Shown: piece after piece, positions 19,826-32,495 of the stretch | Position numbering within the stretch: position 1 is the first letter of the stretch | How the letters are laid out: each line of letters opens with the position of its first letter | DNA from: Candidula unifasciata | Taxonomy: Eukaryota; Mollusca; Gastropoda; Stylommatophora; Geomitridae | DNA length: 64,000 nucleotides | Assembly: GCA_905116865.2 (NCBI GenBank) | Contig: CAJHNH020005002.1 | Coordinates: 202,385-266,384 of the forward strand | Direction of reading: 5' to 3' | Translations under genes and position numbers: made by a program | Notes under the pieces: model-generated | Seen by the model: only the letters and a program-made list of their open reading frames with translations | The model's database searches: none | Told to the model about the DNA's origin: nothing

Positions 19826-21870
19826 CAGGGTGGTATCCCAAGCGTTCCTAGGTGCCTTGAACACGCGACTATGATTTGGGAGTAGATTCAGAGAGCCAAG
19901 CATGAGAGAACCCAATTGCACGTTATATGGTTGGACCTAGCCAACGCCTACGGGACAGTTCCCCGTAGGCTACTGTTTCAGGCCCTTCGCATGTTCCACG
20001 TACCGACACAGATCAACGAAATGATCGAGCAATATTTCTCTAAGTTCGCTTTGCGCTTCTCTACCTCGACGTTTACCACGAGATGGACTGAGCTACAAGT
20101 TGGGATAGCTATGGGGTGTACGATCTCACCAATACTGTTCGTCATGGCCATGCAGATCATGTTGGACGGGGCGGCCGGCTACGTACAGGGCCTTCAAATT
20201 GGGGATCACTGGATGCCTCCACTACGCGCCTTTATGGATGACACGACTATTATCACGGGCAGCGAGGAATCTGCCCGTACGATCTTGGAAAGATTGGACG
20301 CGGTGGTCCAATGGAGCGGTATGCAGTTCAAACCGCAGAAGTCGAGGAGTCTGTCAATCCTTAAGGGTCGGGTGGGGGCAACCAGTTTTACGGTGGCAAG
20401 GAATAAGATCCCCACGGTTCTGGAGGAACCGGTGAAGAGCCTTGGTCGCGTTTACGATTCGAAGTTATCTGATAGAGCGGAGGTCCGGCGAATACACGAG
20501 TCACTGGCTACAGGCCTGCTAGCGATCGAGCGTTGCAGGCTGATCGTGAAGTTCAAGGTCTGGTGTTTCCAATTCATGTTGATTCCAAAGCTCCTCTGGC
20601 CGCTGTTAGTCTACGAAGTGACGATGACTGAAGTGGAGGCGATGGAGAACAAAATAAACACAGCCTTAGGAAAGTGGATTGGTGCACTGACGTGGCTCTG
20701 TATTGTAAGCAGGCTAAGCTGGTACTCCTTTTCAAATCTATAACCTAAGAGTTTAAAGTCGGCAAAGTAAGACTCGCCATGCTCTTGTCTTCAGACCCAA
20801 ATGTCATCGCTGTCCAGCCCGCTCTCAAGACTGGTCAGAAGTGGAGAGTCCTCGATGCGATCGAATCTGCTCAGAATGCACTAAAATTGAAGGAAATATT
20901 CGGATACACTCAAACCGAGGCCTAGGTCACGGGAGGGTCAATTGGTGGTTCAAAGCCACAGCCAAAGAGCACCGAGACATGGTAATACAACAAGTTAGGG
21001 ACAACGAAAACGAGGTTCGGGTCCAGAAAGCAGCCCAGCAGTCGCAGCAGGGCCATTGGGTCAGCCTGGAGATCGCATTGCCAAGAGTACTCACTTGGGG
21101 TGAGATCTGGCGAATGACCCCACTGCGACTGAGCTTTATCGTTCGTTTGGCGTACGATGTATTACCGTCCGGTGTCAACATGGTTAAGTGGTCTGCGACT
21201 AACGATCCGACTTGCCCGCTGTGCAGAGCGAAGCAGACGCTAGAACACGTTCTGTCTGCATGCAGGAAAGCCTAGACCAAGGCCGATACACCTGGCGCCA
21301 CAACAAGGTGCTAAAAGAGTTAGCAGCCGTTGTGGACCAGGCTAGGATGCGGGCTAACGCGAGAGCCAGTCCAACCGTCGTCCGCATACGCTTCCTCAAG
21401 GCTGGGCAAATTCAAAAAGGTAAAATCAACAAAGGCGCATTCGCTCCACCTATGCTAGACTCTGCTAGGGACTGGTTACTGGCGGTTGATCTGCCTGGCC
21501 ATGAAAGGTACCCTGAGTCAATTCGGAAGACCGGCCTGCGCCTTGACATAGTTCTCCACTCTGCGGAGAAACGGCAGCTCATCCTGGTTAAGCTGACGGT
21601 CCCGTATGAGTCGCGAATGGACGAAAGCCATATGTACAAGCTCGAGAAGTACTATGACTTAACAGCCGATCTGAGGAGAGAGACGAGGCATACGCAGTAC
21701 GTGTCTTTGCCGTCGAAGTGGGAGCGAGAGGTCTCGTTTCCATTTCACTCTACAATGTGGTTAAAGAACTATGATTGCGCGGTAATGAACGCAAACGGAC
21801 ACTTAAACAGATGGGCGAGGTTGCTGAGAGGGCCTCGAGCTGGCTCTGGACGCAACGAAACAACGTAGGG
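19826..21870 (+). pseudogene. R2/NeSL-type non-LTR retrotransposon with restriction-like endonuclease (5' truncated)
   Basis: In order: GGIPSVPRCLEH, VIWLDLANAYGTVP (RT palm), GIAMGCTISP, the catalytic box AFMDDTTII, a zinc finger CPLCRAKQTLEHVLSAC near 21213-21265, and a PD-(D/E)XK endonuclease region LRLDIVLHS...LILVKLTVPYE near 21537-21610. This domain order (RT, CCHC, C-terminal RLE) marks the older non-LTR class (R2, NeSL, Hero). Breaks: TAG at about 19882, frameshifts near 20690, 20740-20840, 20925, and a TAG at 21273. The endonuclease residue that is E in the usual V-E-LTVP motif is K here. The N-terminal DNA-binding region is absent. Confidence 0.85.
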
Positions 21871-22690
21871 GACGGGCCTCGGTGAGCTGGTCCGGGTGTC
21901 TAGCGGGAAAGAATTTCTCATCCCTTGAAAGTCCATCGTGTCCGAATTGTCTGCCAGTGTTCCTCTGCCACCTGCTAACAAAGTCTAACATGTGTCCGGT
22001 ATACCAATCGTAAGCTTGTCGCTCGGTCGTCCAGGTAAGCAGACTGCTTTAATTATGCTACCGCGACGACTTCTTATCTCACAGTGCCTTCTGCAAAATC
22101 ACCAATTCGTCTTGTCCTATCCGAACAACATCCGATAATTTCGTGCAGCAGGGAAACCAACCCTGAGCTTCATGAACTCAGGTGGGCCCACTCTCTGAAA
22201 ACGTCTAGGAGCTCGTGGGCCAAAACGTTTGTCGACGAGAGATTACTTCTACTGACAATTGGTAGATCCCTGCTGTACATGCTCCCCTGTGGAGTTTCTT
22301 CTTATCTTATTTCTTATACAGTTGTCTAGACTAGCTGGTGTGATTAAAAGCATCATTGTCTCTTTGCTTTACATACTAAAGTCCTCATCAAGTATAAATG
22401 CGGCCCTGCTATCAGGACCAGACCAATGATTTGGCGCGACACATACGGCCTGGCCACCGAACGGTCACAACCCCTTTTCTCCGAAAGATAAGACTTGTAT
22501 AGCATACACAAGATCAATGTTTCTGAAACTGTTGAGCACCCGTGGCCCATCACAACTGGAAAAAAATTTTCGCGGCCTATCTATAATGGCATCCGTCAGT
22601 TCCTGGGAGCTATGGAGATGTGCCCTGGCTTTGGAAACAGCATCTGCTGAGACTGTAAAGTCTGATACTGCCACATGGAATACTCAAACA
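21871..22690. other. Stretch downstream of the R2-like element
   Basis: The first few hundred bases may be its 3' UTR. No repeat or gene recognised beyond that. Confidence 0.35.
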
Positions 22691-23030
22691 AGTATATGCT
22701 CCCTCGCTAGGGGGCTGATTTACTCTCTGGCGTCTCCCCTCTTGCTCGCTGCTTTTGGTGTCTTTCCAAAATGTGACAATCCGTCTTTCACTTTCTGTCG
22801 CCATAGTAGGTGATCTGCAAATGATTTGTCCCAAGTATCTGTGCCTATATTGATAACTATCAGGTCACGTTTGCATATATCTTTATAACGCAGCTTTGGC
22901 TTTTCTGTAGATATATTCCCTGTTTTCAGTTCACCATACAGGAGGTCCTTTGGAATACGACCAATCTTCCAATGAGAGACATGACCTAGTCAGGGCAGAC
23001 GTCTTTGCTTCCGTGTTGTTCTTCCATCAG
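22691..23030 (-). pseudogene. Non-LTR RT C-terminal remnant, minus strand
   Basis: Reads GRIPKDLLYGELKTG, KPKLRYKDICKRDL and DTWDKSFADHLLWR, the C-terminal block of a CR1/RTE-like element. Confidence 0.65.
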
Positions 23031-23052
23031 AGTCATGAAGACCAATTTTCAT

Positions 23053-23155
23053 CCAAAGAGACAGAAATAAAAACAACCAGCATAAGAGACAGAGAGTGTA
23101 CAACTACAGCCAGAGACAGAAATAAAAACAACCAGGACCAGAGAGTATATATATG
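23053..23155 (+). repeat. Isolated copy of the 27-bp satellite's right edge
   Basis: AGAGACAGAAATAAAAACAACC, GCATAAGAGACAGAGAGTG and ACCAGGACCAGAGAGTAT match the right margin of the array at 29334-29456, with the intervening units lost. It lies 3 kb before the main array. Confidence 0.7.
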
Positions 23156-23189
23156 ATCAATGATCATGAGTACGAAGGTGGATGATTAG

Positions 23190-24010
23190 GCTAATATGAG
23201 CCTGGAAAGTTTCTCTGCCTGTGCAACCTTAACTCCCTGGCAGGCTGGTGCACGCTATCCAGAAATGTCTTGTGCAGCAATCTCCCACATCGCTGTGTTG
23301 ATGCCAGTAACATTGAGAGCAGTTTTGAGTGTCTTTTTAGAGCTTTTTCTGTCCTCCGTGGATCTTTTCCCTTGCTGGAGCACCCCATAAAATACTCTCT
23401 TTGGGAGGCGATAGTCTGGCATGCAGGTTAGGTGACCAGCCTAACGCAGCTGACAGTTCTTCAGTATCGTGTGGATGCTAGGCAGGTTTGCCCTATCAAG
23501 AACCGCGGATATTAGGATTCTATCTTGCTATTTGATGTTGACCAGCTTTCGAAGAAAGTTATAAGGAACTGGTTAAAACTTTAAGCATGGCCCTGATACA
23601 CAGTCCACGCTTCGCAAGCGTAGAGCAGTACTGGAAGAATTACAACTTTGTAGACCTTTAGTTTGGTCAGCAGGAAAATAACACTTCTGTTCCAAACACT
23701 GGTATAAAGTCTGCGGAAACTGCAACTAGCCTTTGAGATTCTAGAGTTGATTTCGATGTCGTTATTGACTTTCTGAGATATGATACTGCCAAGATAAGTG
23801 GATCTGTCGACTAAATTTAGCTTTTGATCATTCACGGTGATAGTGGGATCACAGAAATTGTTCCTGGGAGCCGGTTGATAGATAAAAACAGTTTTATCAG
23901 TGTTGATAGTTAGCCCAAAGTTGGCACAGGCTTGAGAAAATCTATTGATGATGTGCTGCATACTGGCCTCAGAAGTGGAGTTTAGAGCTCAGTCTTTAGC
24001 AAATAACAAG
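23190..24010 (-). pseudogene. 5'-truncated non-LTR reverse transcriptase, minus strand
   Basis: From 24010 downwards the minus strand reads a damaged F-A-x-D box (FAKD), then FGLTINTDKT, STYLGSIIS, LLYACEAWT, DRILISAVLDRANLPSI and RAGHLTCMPDYRLPK (frameshifts between), the post-catalytic RT part and C-terminus of a CR1/RTE-like element. An open piece spans 23581-23961. Confidence 0.75.
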
Positions 24011-24079
24011 ACGCTAATTGTAGTTGTTTTAGTTTTTGTTTTTGCTTGAAGCTTCCTCAGATTAAACTTGAACTTGATT

Positions 24080-24315
24080 AGACTTGAGCTTCTAGTAATT
24101 CCCCCTAGTCTCCGGGTAGTGAGATCGGACGCCCGTGTGCATTGTTGCGCACGTAAAAAATCTCTTGGCAGTTAGAAATCGAAAAGACTAGCCTAACGGC
24201 GCTGCCCGGGCAACATTTAGAGTTAAAAATTTACCCAAAGTATTTCAGGATCCTCACTGGTGCTACAGAGCCTGTGCACTGCGCTGAGCCTCTTTGGACT
24301 CAGACTTTAGTTAGA
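24080..24315 (+). mobile_element. SINE family C, 3' portion
   Basis: Body with CTCCGGGTAGTGAGATCGG, GCCCGTGTGCATT, TTGGCAGTTAGAAATCG, CTAACGGCGCTGCCCGG and the end TGCTACAGAGCCTGTGCAC. The same body occurs split at 40887-41052 and 42370-42500, and a fragment at 58862-58922. Confidence 0.75.
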
Positions 24316-25175
24316 GGATGAACCGAACACTTATGGGTTACACAATGATGTTGATTCGTTGTTCAAAACTTCAAATTTCAAACCTCCATTCTCGTACTGG
24401 ATGTTGCGACGTAATACTCGAGGTGATCTGTTTTCAAACAGTGCCCATTAAGCTTGGTCGACCTAGCAGCCAATACCGTTTTAAAAACAATATCCCACTA
24501 AAAGAATACTGCGCTAGGACATAATTAATTAGCATTATGTCGAATACTTTAATAAAGCGCAATTAGTTGTTTACCATAGACTCGCCACACTGCATACTAC
24601 TACGAACCCGTCATGATTTCTGAAGTGGTAACATAACATTTCCAGTCTAATTTTAGCCACCTACTGGTTGCCAAATGTCAGACTCCTCCATTATCGCCAT
24701 TTACTTTTAATGTATTCACGATAACTGCTCCAGCAGCACTTTCATCGTGGCTGTCAGCGGAGACATTTTTGACAACTAGTTGCTGCATTGCGAAGACACG
24801 ACCAAGCGCTTACCAAAGTCAGCACAGGCTGAGACCGGACTGGAGTAGTTCACACGGTGCATCGCCATATCTACTCAGATCATATCTACGGAATAATGGC
24901 CTCCCAAAGTAGCCTTTGTCTGGCGTCATTGTAACATTACACCCATTGTGCCGAACACAATCCAGGGCCGAACCGACTGGCAGGAGCCCCACACGACCAG
25001 ACCTGGAGATAAAGTGCGTAATTTTTGCTTATCGCTCGGACTTATCTTGTTTTTTGGTGCATTCGATTCGCTGTCGCCTGCTTCGAGTGAAAGCGAGCTA
25101 CCATTGCAGACTTCTGTCAGAGGTCGGTTACAGCTTGTGTGTTATCTCAAGTCTGGAGCTGCTATATGTCCTCGT

Positions 25176-25178
<3 letters not shown>
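24316..25178. other. Unassigned stretch
   Basis: No convincing gene, repeat or RNA recognised. Confidence 0.4.
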
Positions 25179-25208
<30 letters not shown>

Positions 25209-25210
25209 TT
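25179..25210. repeat. (GT)n microsatellite
   Basis: About 16 GT units. Confidence 0.9.
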
Positions 25211-25344
25211 TCACTATGTGTATATGTGTGTAGGCGTGTGCATGCGAGTGTCTGGTTTGTTTATTGTTGTGGAGACGGCCCTGTTAAATTGTATACATAT
25301 AATGCTTATAAACACATATATATGTGTGTGTGTGAGATAAGGAG

Positions 25345-25348
25345 AGGA

Positions 25349-25395
<47 letters not shown>

Positions 25396-25643
25396 ATGAG
25401 AGACCGAGAGAGAAAGATAGTGACAGAAAGAAAAACATACAGGCAGAGAAACAGAGAATTATAGACAGAGAGAGAGACAGACTGAGAGAGAGACAGACTG
25501 AGAGAGAGACAGACTGAGAGAGAGACAGACTGAGAGAGAGACAGACTGAGAGAGAGACAGACTGAGAGAGAGAGACTGAGAGAGAGACAGACTGAGAGAG
25601 AGAGAGTGATAGAGAGAGAAAGATAGACAGAGAAAGAGAGAGC

Positions 25644-25675
<32 letters not shown>

Positions 25676-25685
25676 AAGAGAGAGC

Positions 25686-25755
<70 letters not shown>
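25345..25755. repeat. (GA)n tract with a 20-bp sub-repeat
   Basis: Homopurine on the + strand, with GAGAGAGAGACAGACTGA units at 25470-25610. One-sided Ser-Leu ORFs on the minus strand are composition artefacts. Confidence 0.9.
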
Positions 25756-25756
<1 letters not shown>

Positions 25757-25759
<3 letters not shown>

Positions 25760-25830
25760 GCTATGAGAAGGCATGGAACTCACAGCGCGTAGCGATGACG
25801 AGTTTGACTAGCAAAACTCGCCAGCGTTAC
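25757..25830. repeat. Dispersed repeat family G, copy 2
   Basis: GTGCTATGAGAAGGC, ACTCACAG, GCGATGACGAGT and ACTAGCAAAACTCGCC parallel the copy at 18765. The hairpin keeps six of seven pairs. Confidence 0.55.
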
Positions 25831-26140
25831 AAAAAATATTGTCTTCCTTCAGTCTCATTCCCTTCCTGATGTGGTGGCTCGATGCAACACGGTCCAAGGC
25901 ATTTTGTTCCCACGAGTCCACCTCAGTACCTGTAAATAGTAGCAGAGGCATATTCCTCCTCTCCATGATACACAAAGGCTGAGGAGAGACCATAGGATGC
26001 CAATGCATCATGATCCCTCCATCGGCCTGCCTTGTTTACTTCAAATGAAAGGTAACACCAGTACGTTTGTAAAACATTACATACATAAGAGGCTTAAAAA
26101 AAAACAACTGGGAGAGGGGGTTGTTGAGGGGAAAGCAAAC

Positions 26141-29100
26141 AAGAGGACAAAAGACAGCGAGTGTACAACCAGGACAAGAGACAGAGAGTGTACAACTAGG
26201 ACAAGAGACAGGGAGTGTACAACTAGGACAAGAGACAGGGAGTGTACAACCAGGACAAGAGACAGCGAGTGTACAACCAGGACAAGAGACAGAGATTGTA
26301 CAACTAGGACCAGAAACAGAGAGTGTACAACCAGGACAAAAGAAAGCGAGTGTACAACCAGGACTATAGACAGTGAGTGTACAACCAGGACAAGAGACAG
26401 TGAGTGTACAACCAGGACAAGTGACAGCGAGTGTACAACCAGGACTATAGACAGTGAGTGTACAACCAGGACAAGAGAAAGCGAGTGTACAACCAGGACA
26501 AGAGACAGTGAGTGTACAACCAGGACAAGTGACAGCATGTGTACAACCAGGACAAGAGAAAGCGAGTGTACAACCAGGACTATAGACAGTGAGTGTACAA
26601 CCAGGACAAGTGACAGCGAGTGTACAACCAGGACTATAGACAGTGAGTGTACAACCAGGACAAGAGACAGTGAGTGTACAACCAGGACAAGTGACAGCGA
26701 GTGTACAACCAGGACTATAGACAGTGAGTGTACAACCAGGACAAGAGAAAGCGAGTGTACAACCAGGACAAGAGACAGTGAGTGTACAACCAGGACAAGA
26801 GACATTGAGTGTACAACCAGGACAAAAGACAGCGAGTGTACAACCAGGACCAGAGACAGAGAGTGTACAACCAGGACAAGAGACAGTGAGTGTACAGCCG
26901 GGACAAGAGACAGCCAGTGTACAACCAGGACAAGAGACATAGAGTGTACAACCAGGACAAGAGACAGTGAGTGTACAACCAGGACAAGAGACAGTGAGTG
27001 TACAACCAGGACAAGAGACAGCAAGTGTACAACCAGGACAAGAGACAGAGAGTGTACAACCAGGACAAGGGACAGAGTGTGTACAACCAGGACAAGGGAC
27101 AGAGAGTGTACAACTAGGACAAGAGACAGTGAGTGTACAACCAGGACAAGAGACAGTGAGTGTACAACCAGGACAAGAGACAGTGAGTGTACAACCAGGA
27201 CAAGAGATAGAGAGTGTACAACCAGGACAAGAGACAGAGAGTGTACAACCAGGACAAGGGACAGAGTGTGTACAACCAGGACAAGAGACAGAGAGTGTAC
27301 AACCGGGACAAGAGACAGTGAGTGTACAACCAGGACAAGAGATAGAGAGTGTACAACCAGGACAAGAGATAGAGAGTGTACAATCAGGACAAGAGACAGA
27401 GAGTGTACAACCAGGACAAGAGACAGTGAGTGTACAGCCGGGACAAGAGACAGCGAGTGTACAACCAGGACAAGAGACATAGAGTGTACAACCAGGACAA
27501 GAGACAGTGAGTGTACAACCAGGACAAGAGACAGTGAGTGTACAACCAGGACAAGAGATAGAGAGTGTACAACCAGGACAAGAGACAGAGAGTGTACAAC
27601 CAGGACAAGGGACAGAGTGTGTACAACCAGGACAAGGGACAGAGAGTGTACAACCAGGACAAGAGACAGTGAGTGTACAACCAGGACAAGAGACAGTGAG
27701 TGTACAACCAGGACAAGAGACAGTGAGTGTACAACCAGGACAAGAGATAGAGAGTGTACAACCAGGACAAGAGACAGAGAGTGTACAACCAGGACAAGGG
27801 ACAGAGTGTGTACAACCAGGACAAGAGACAGAGAGTGTACAACCAGGACAAGAGACAGTGAGTGTACAACCAGGACAAGAGATAGAGAGTGTACAACCAG
27901 GACAAGAGATAGAGAGTGTACAATCAGGACAAGAGACAGAGAGTTTACAACCAGGATAAGAGACAGCGAGTGTACAACCAGGACTATAGACAGTGAGTGT
28001 ACAACCAGGACCAGAGACAGTGAGTGTACAACCAGGACTATAGACAGCGAGTGTACAACCAGGATAAGAGACAGCGAGTGTACAACCAGGACCAGAGACA
28101 GCAAGTGTACAACCAGGACAAGAGACAGCGAGTGTAGAACCAGGACCAGAGACAGCGAGTGTACAGCTAGGACAAAAGACAGCAAGTGTACAACCAGGAG
28201 CAGAGACAGCGAGTGTACAACCATGACTAGAGACAGCGAGTGTACAACCAGGATAAGAGACAGCGAGTGTACAACCAGGACCAGAGACAGCAAGTGTACA
28301 ACCAGGACAAGAGACATCGAGTGTAGAACCAGGACCAGAGACAGCGAGTGTACAACCAGGACAAAAGACAGAGAGTGTACAACCAGGACAAAAGACAGAG
28401 AGTGTACAACCAGGACAAGAGATAGAGAGTGTACAACCAGGACAAGAGACAGAGAGTGTACAACCAGGACAAGAGATAGAGAGTGTACAACAAGGACAAG
28501 AGACAGAGAGTGTAGAACCAGGACAAGAGACAGCGAGTGTACAACCAGGACAAAAGACAGCGAGTGTACAACCAGGATAAGAGACAGCAAGTGTACAACC
28601 AGGAGCAGAGACAGCGAGTGTACAACCAGGACTAGAGACAGCGAGTGTACAACCAGGATAAGAGACAGCGAGTGTACAACCAGGACCAGAGACATCGAGT
28701 GTACAACCAGGACAAAAGACAGAGAGTGTACAACCAGCACAAAAGACAGAGAGTGTACAACTAGGACAAGAGACATAGAGTGTTCAACCAGGACAAGAGA
28801 CAGAGAGTGTACAACTAGGACAAGAGACAGGGAGTGTACAACGAGGACAAGAGACATTGAGTGTACAACCAGGACTATAGACAGAGAGTGTACAACCACG
28901 ACAAGAGACAGAGAGTGTACAACCAGAACAAGAGACAGTGAGTGTACAACCAGGACAAGAGACATTGAGGGTACAACCAGGACAAAAGACAGCGAGTGTA
29001 CAACCAGGACCAGAGACAGAGAGTGTACAACCAGGACAAGAGACAGTGAGTGTACAGCCAGGACAAGAGACAGCGAGTGTACAACCAGGACAAGAGACAT

Positions 29101-29456
29101 GGAGTGTACAACCAGGACAAAAGACAGCGAGTTTACAACCAGGACCAGAGACAGAGAGTGTACAACCAGGACCAGAGACAGAGAGTTTACAACCAGGACA
29201 AGAGACAGCAAGTGTACAACCAGGACCAGAGACACAGAGTGTACAACCAGGACCAGAGACAGAGAGTGTACAACCACAACCAGAGACAGAGAGTGTACAA
29301 CCAGGACAAGAGACAGAGAGTGTACAACCAGAACCAGAGACAGAAATAAAAACAACCAGCATAAGAGACAGAGAGTGTACAACCACAACCAGAGGCATAG
29401 AGTGTACAACCAGAACCAGAGACATAAATAGAAACAACCAGGACCAGAGAGTATGT
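26141..29456. repeat. 27-bp satellite array (about 120 units) with 540-bp higher-order repeat
   Basis: Unit consensus AGTGTACAACCAGGACAAG then AGACAGNG, 27 bp. Because 27 is a multiple of three and the unit lacks stops in most frames, it gives a 1,144-codon ORF on the + strand (ECTTRTRDS repeats) and a 1,110-codon ORF on the minus strand. No domain, signal peptide or splice context supports coding. Segments 26880-27419 and 27420-27959 are about 98 percent identical, a 20-unit higher-order repeat; 26821-26940 also matches 28981-29100, 2160 bp (80 units) away. Confidence 0.92.
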
Positions 29457-30000
<544 letters not shown>

Positions 30001-30745
30001 GTAAACCCATCTGCACTATAACAACGTGTGCACACCATCTACACTTCAACTACAGGTGTACATAATGTGCACTATAACAACGTGTGTACACCATCTACAC
30101 TACAACTACAGGTGTACATAATGTGCACTATAACAACGTGTGTACACGATCTACACTACAACTACAGGTGTACATAATCTGCACTATAACAACGTGTGTA
30201 CACCATCTACACTACAACTACAGGTGTACATAATGTGCACTATAACAACGTGTGTACACCATCTACACTACAACTACAGGTGTACATAATGTGCACTATA
30301 ACAACGTGTGTACACCATCTACACTACAACTACAGGTGTACATAATCTGCACTATAACAACGTGTGTACACCATCTACACTACAACTACAGGTGTACATA
30401 ATCTGCACTATAACAACGTGTGTACACCATCTACACTACAACTACAGGTGGAAACCATCTGCAAAATAGCAACTTGTGTACACCATCTACACTAAAACTA
30501 CAGGTGTACACCATCTGTACTATAACAACGTGTGTACACCATCTACAATATAACTACAGGTGTACACCATCTACACTAAAACTACAGGTGTACACCATCT
30601 ACACTACAACTACAGGTGTACGCTATCTGCACTATAACAACGTGTGTACACCATCTGCACTATAACAACGTGTGTACACCATCTACACTACAACTACAGG
30701 TGTACGCTATCTGCACTATAACAACGCGTGTTCATCATCAGCACT
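30001..30745. repeat. 56-bp minisatellite built of two 28-bp halves
   Basis: Units start CACTATAACAACGTGTG and continue CCATCTACACTACAACTAC. The two 28-bp halves are homologous (GTGTACACC... and GTGTACATA...). The left part is a regular dimer; from about 30450 the 28-bp halves mix irregularly. About 13 dimer units. Confidence 0.88.
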
Positions 30746-31310
30746 ATAACTACGTTGGCAACTAAGTATGTGCTCCATAACTAAGTACGTATACCAACTC
30801 TGCCAATGGTTCAAATAGCATGTCAGTTTTTAATTTATTTATTAGTGATAGCGTAACACCCCCCCCCCCCCCAGTTCTCAGTGTCTGAATATTTCTTTAG
30901 TTCCTTGTGCGCAACAGGCTCAGTATTCTTCTCAAAATCAACATCTCCTATGCAACCAGTTCTTTCACAAGTTCATTACTCACCGGCAAACCGCTCACCT
31001 TCATACAGAAACACAGAACAATTGCTTTCACTACTCTGTCAACATACTGTTTTGAAATGTTCCACGAAGAATGATATTCTACCAACAGTCTGCACCTGCC
31101 TGGCATAAAATGGTCTAGTTTAAATTAAATTACGGCCGACCTCTTGTCTATAGTATTAATAATGATAGCTCAACATTTGCATCGATAAAGATAAAAACAA
31201 CCAAGGCTTACTTTCTAGTGAGCACATTTGTGAGTTGGTTGGTTTTTGTGGAATTTGTGGAGGTCAAAAGAAATTAAAAGAAATACTAAACTAAAAATTT
31301 TTTAATTCTA
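30746..31310. other. Unassigned stretch with a poly-C run
   Basis: Poly-C at 30858-30873. No gene seen. Confidence 0.4.
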
Positions 31311-31314
31311 ATGT

Positions 31315-31780
31315 TAAATCAGTACTATTGTATGGGGCAGAAACATGGAGAACAACCAATGCAATTACTAATAAATTACAGACATTCATTAACTGGTGCT
31401 TGCACAGAATAGAGGGAATAAAATGGTATGATAGAATAACTAATGTAGAACTTTGGGAGAGAACTAAACAGGCTCCAGTGGATCAGGAGGTGAGGAAAAG
31501 ACGCTGGCGTTGGATAGGGCAAACACTGAGAAAACAGGAGAACAGCATAACTCGAATGTCTTTGCATTGGAACCCACAGGGGCATAGGAATAAAGGAAGG
31601 CCAAAAAACACATGGAGAAGAGAGCTGGAGAATGAGGTTAGAAAGATTGGGAGGACATGGGGAGAGCTCCATGCAATGGCGAAGGATAGAACGACTTGGC
31701 GTAAGTTGGTTGAGGGCCTATGCTCCATTGAGGGATAGAAAGGCAGAAGAAGAAGAAGAAGAAGAAGAAGAAGAAGACGT
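31315..31780 (+). pseudogene. 5'-truncated RTE-like RT C-terminus with (GAA)n tail
   Basis: An intact frame (31328-31738) reads LYGAETWRTTNAI, RRWRWIGQTLRK, LHWNPQGHRNKGRPKNTW and RTTWRKLVEGL, ending in TAG. It is followed by about 11 GAA units at 31746-31778. The catalytic part of the RT is absent. The open frame suggests a fairly young insertion. Confidence 0.82.
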
Positions 31781-32199
31781 TTGTGAGTTCGTTAGTCCAG
31801 CTTATTCCTCTGAAAATGTGTCCCGGACGCTTTGCTTACATACAAACACTCTGGTCATGTCTAGTAAACATGGCCAAGTTAAAAATCTCTCCTTGGTTTG
31901 GTTTATACAACGGATCAACATCATGGCACAAGGGTAGCAACCCATAAGTGCTCCGTTCTACTTCTAACTCAAACCGAAGAATCTCCGCGCAGTGCACGAA
32001 CTACTATTTAGTATGGACCTCTTGGCCATGGCTGTATAACCTATTGCAAATTATTTACGAATGAAAATAAATTTTAAAAATTTAACCAGACACATATATC
32101 CAGTGAGTAGATCTGTTTAGCGGCTTTTGGAATGAAATTCTATCGACAGATTTTCAGAGTACCATAGACAAAGAAGAGACATCCATTTCGAAAAAAATA
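31781..32199. other. Unassigned stretch
   Basis: No feature recognised. Confidence 0.4.
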
Positions 32200-32495
32200 T
32201 GAACATCAAGGAAGATTGGTTAACAAACAGCATCTTGTTTCGGCAGTTGAAATATTGTAAGCATATGATGCGCTGTGGCGGATTTGAAAAATAATAGCAG
32301 AAGGCATGGTACTAAGAAGGAGGGGCAGGGACCGACCAGCCCGAAGATGGGCACAGGTTATAAATGACTTATTGAATATGAAGGTATACGAGGCGGGAGA
32401 GCTGGTGAGAGACCGAGAGCCCGAGTTTCTTTCAGACAAACCGTGACGATAGCGACGTTCTGCAAAGGACCTGCCACATGATGATGATAAGGTGT
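32200..32495 (+). pseudogene. Non-LTR 3' end remnant
   Basis: Contains LKYCKHMMRCGG, RRRGRDRPARRWAQ and VRDREPEF with stops, then ATGATGATGATAAGG. This is the C-terminus and tail of another RTE/CR1-like family. Confidence 0.6.

Noticed and set aside
25997..29431. 1,144-codon ORF on the + strand and 1,110-codon ORF on the minus strand
   Set aside because: They are produced by a stop-free 27-bp tandem unit; there is no domain, and several frames are open at once. Treated as a satellite.
30001..30745. Regularly spaced repeats that could suggest a CRISPR array
   Set aside because: Units are contiguous with no unique spacers, and the context is eukaryotic.
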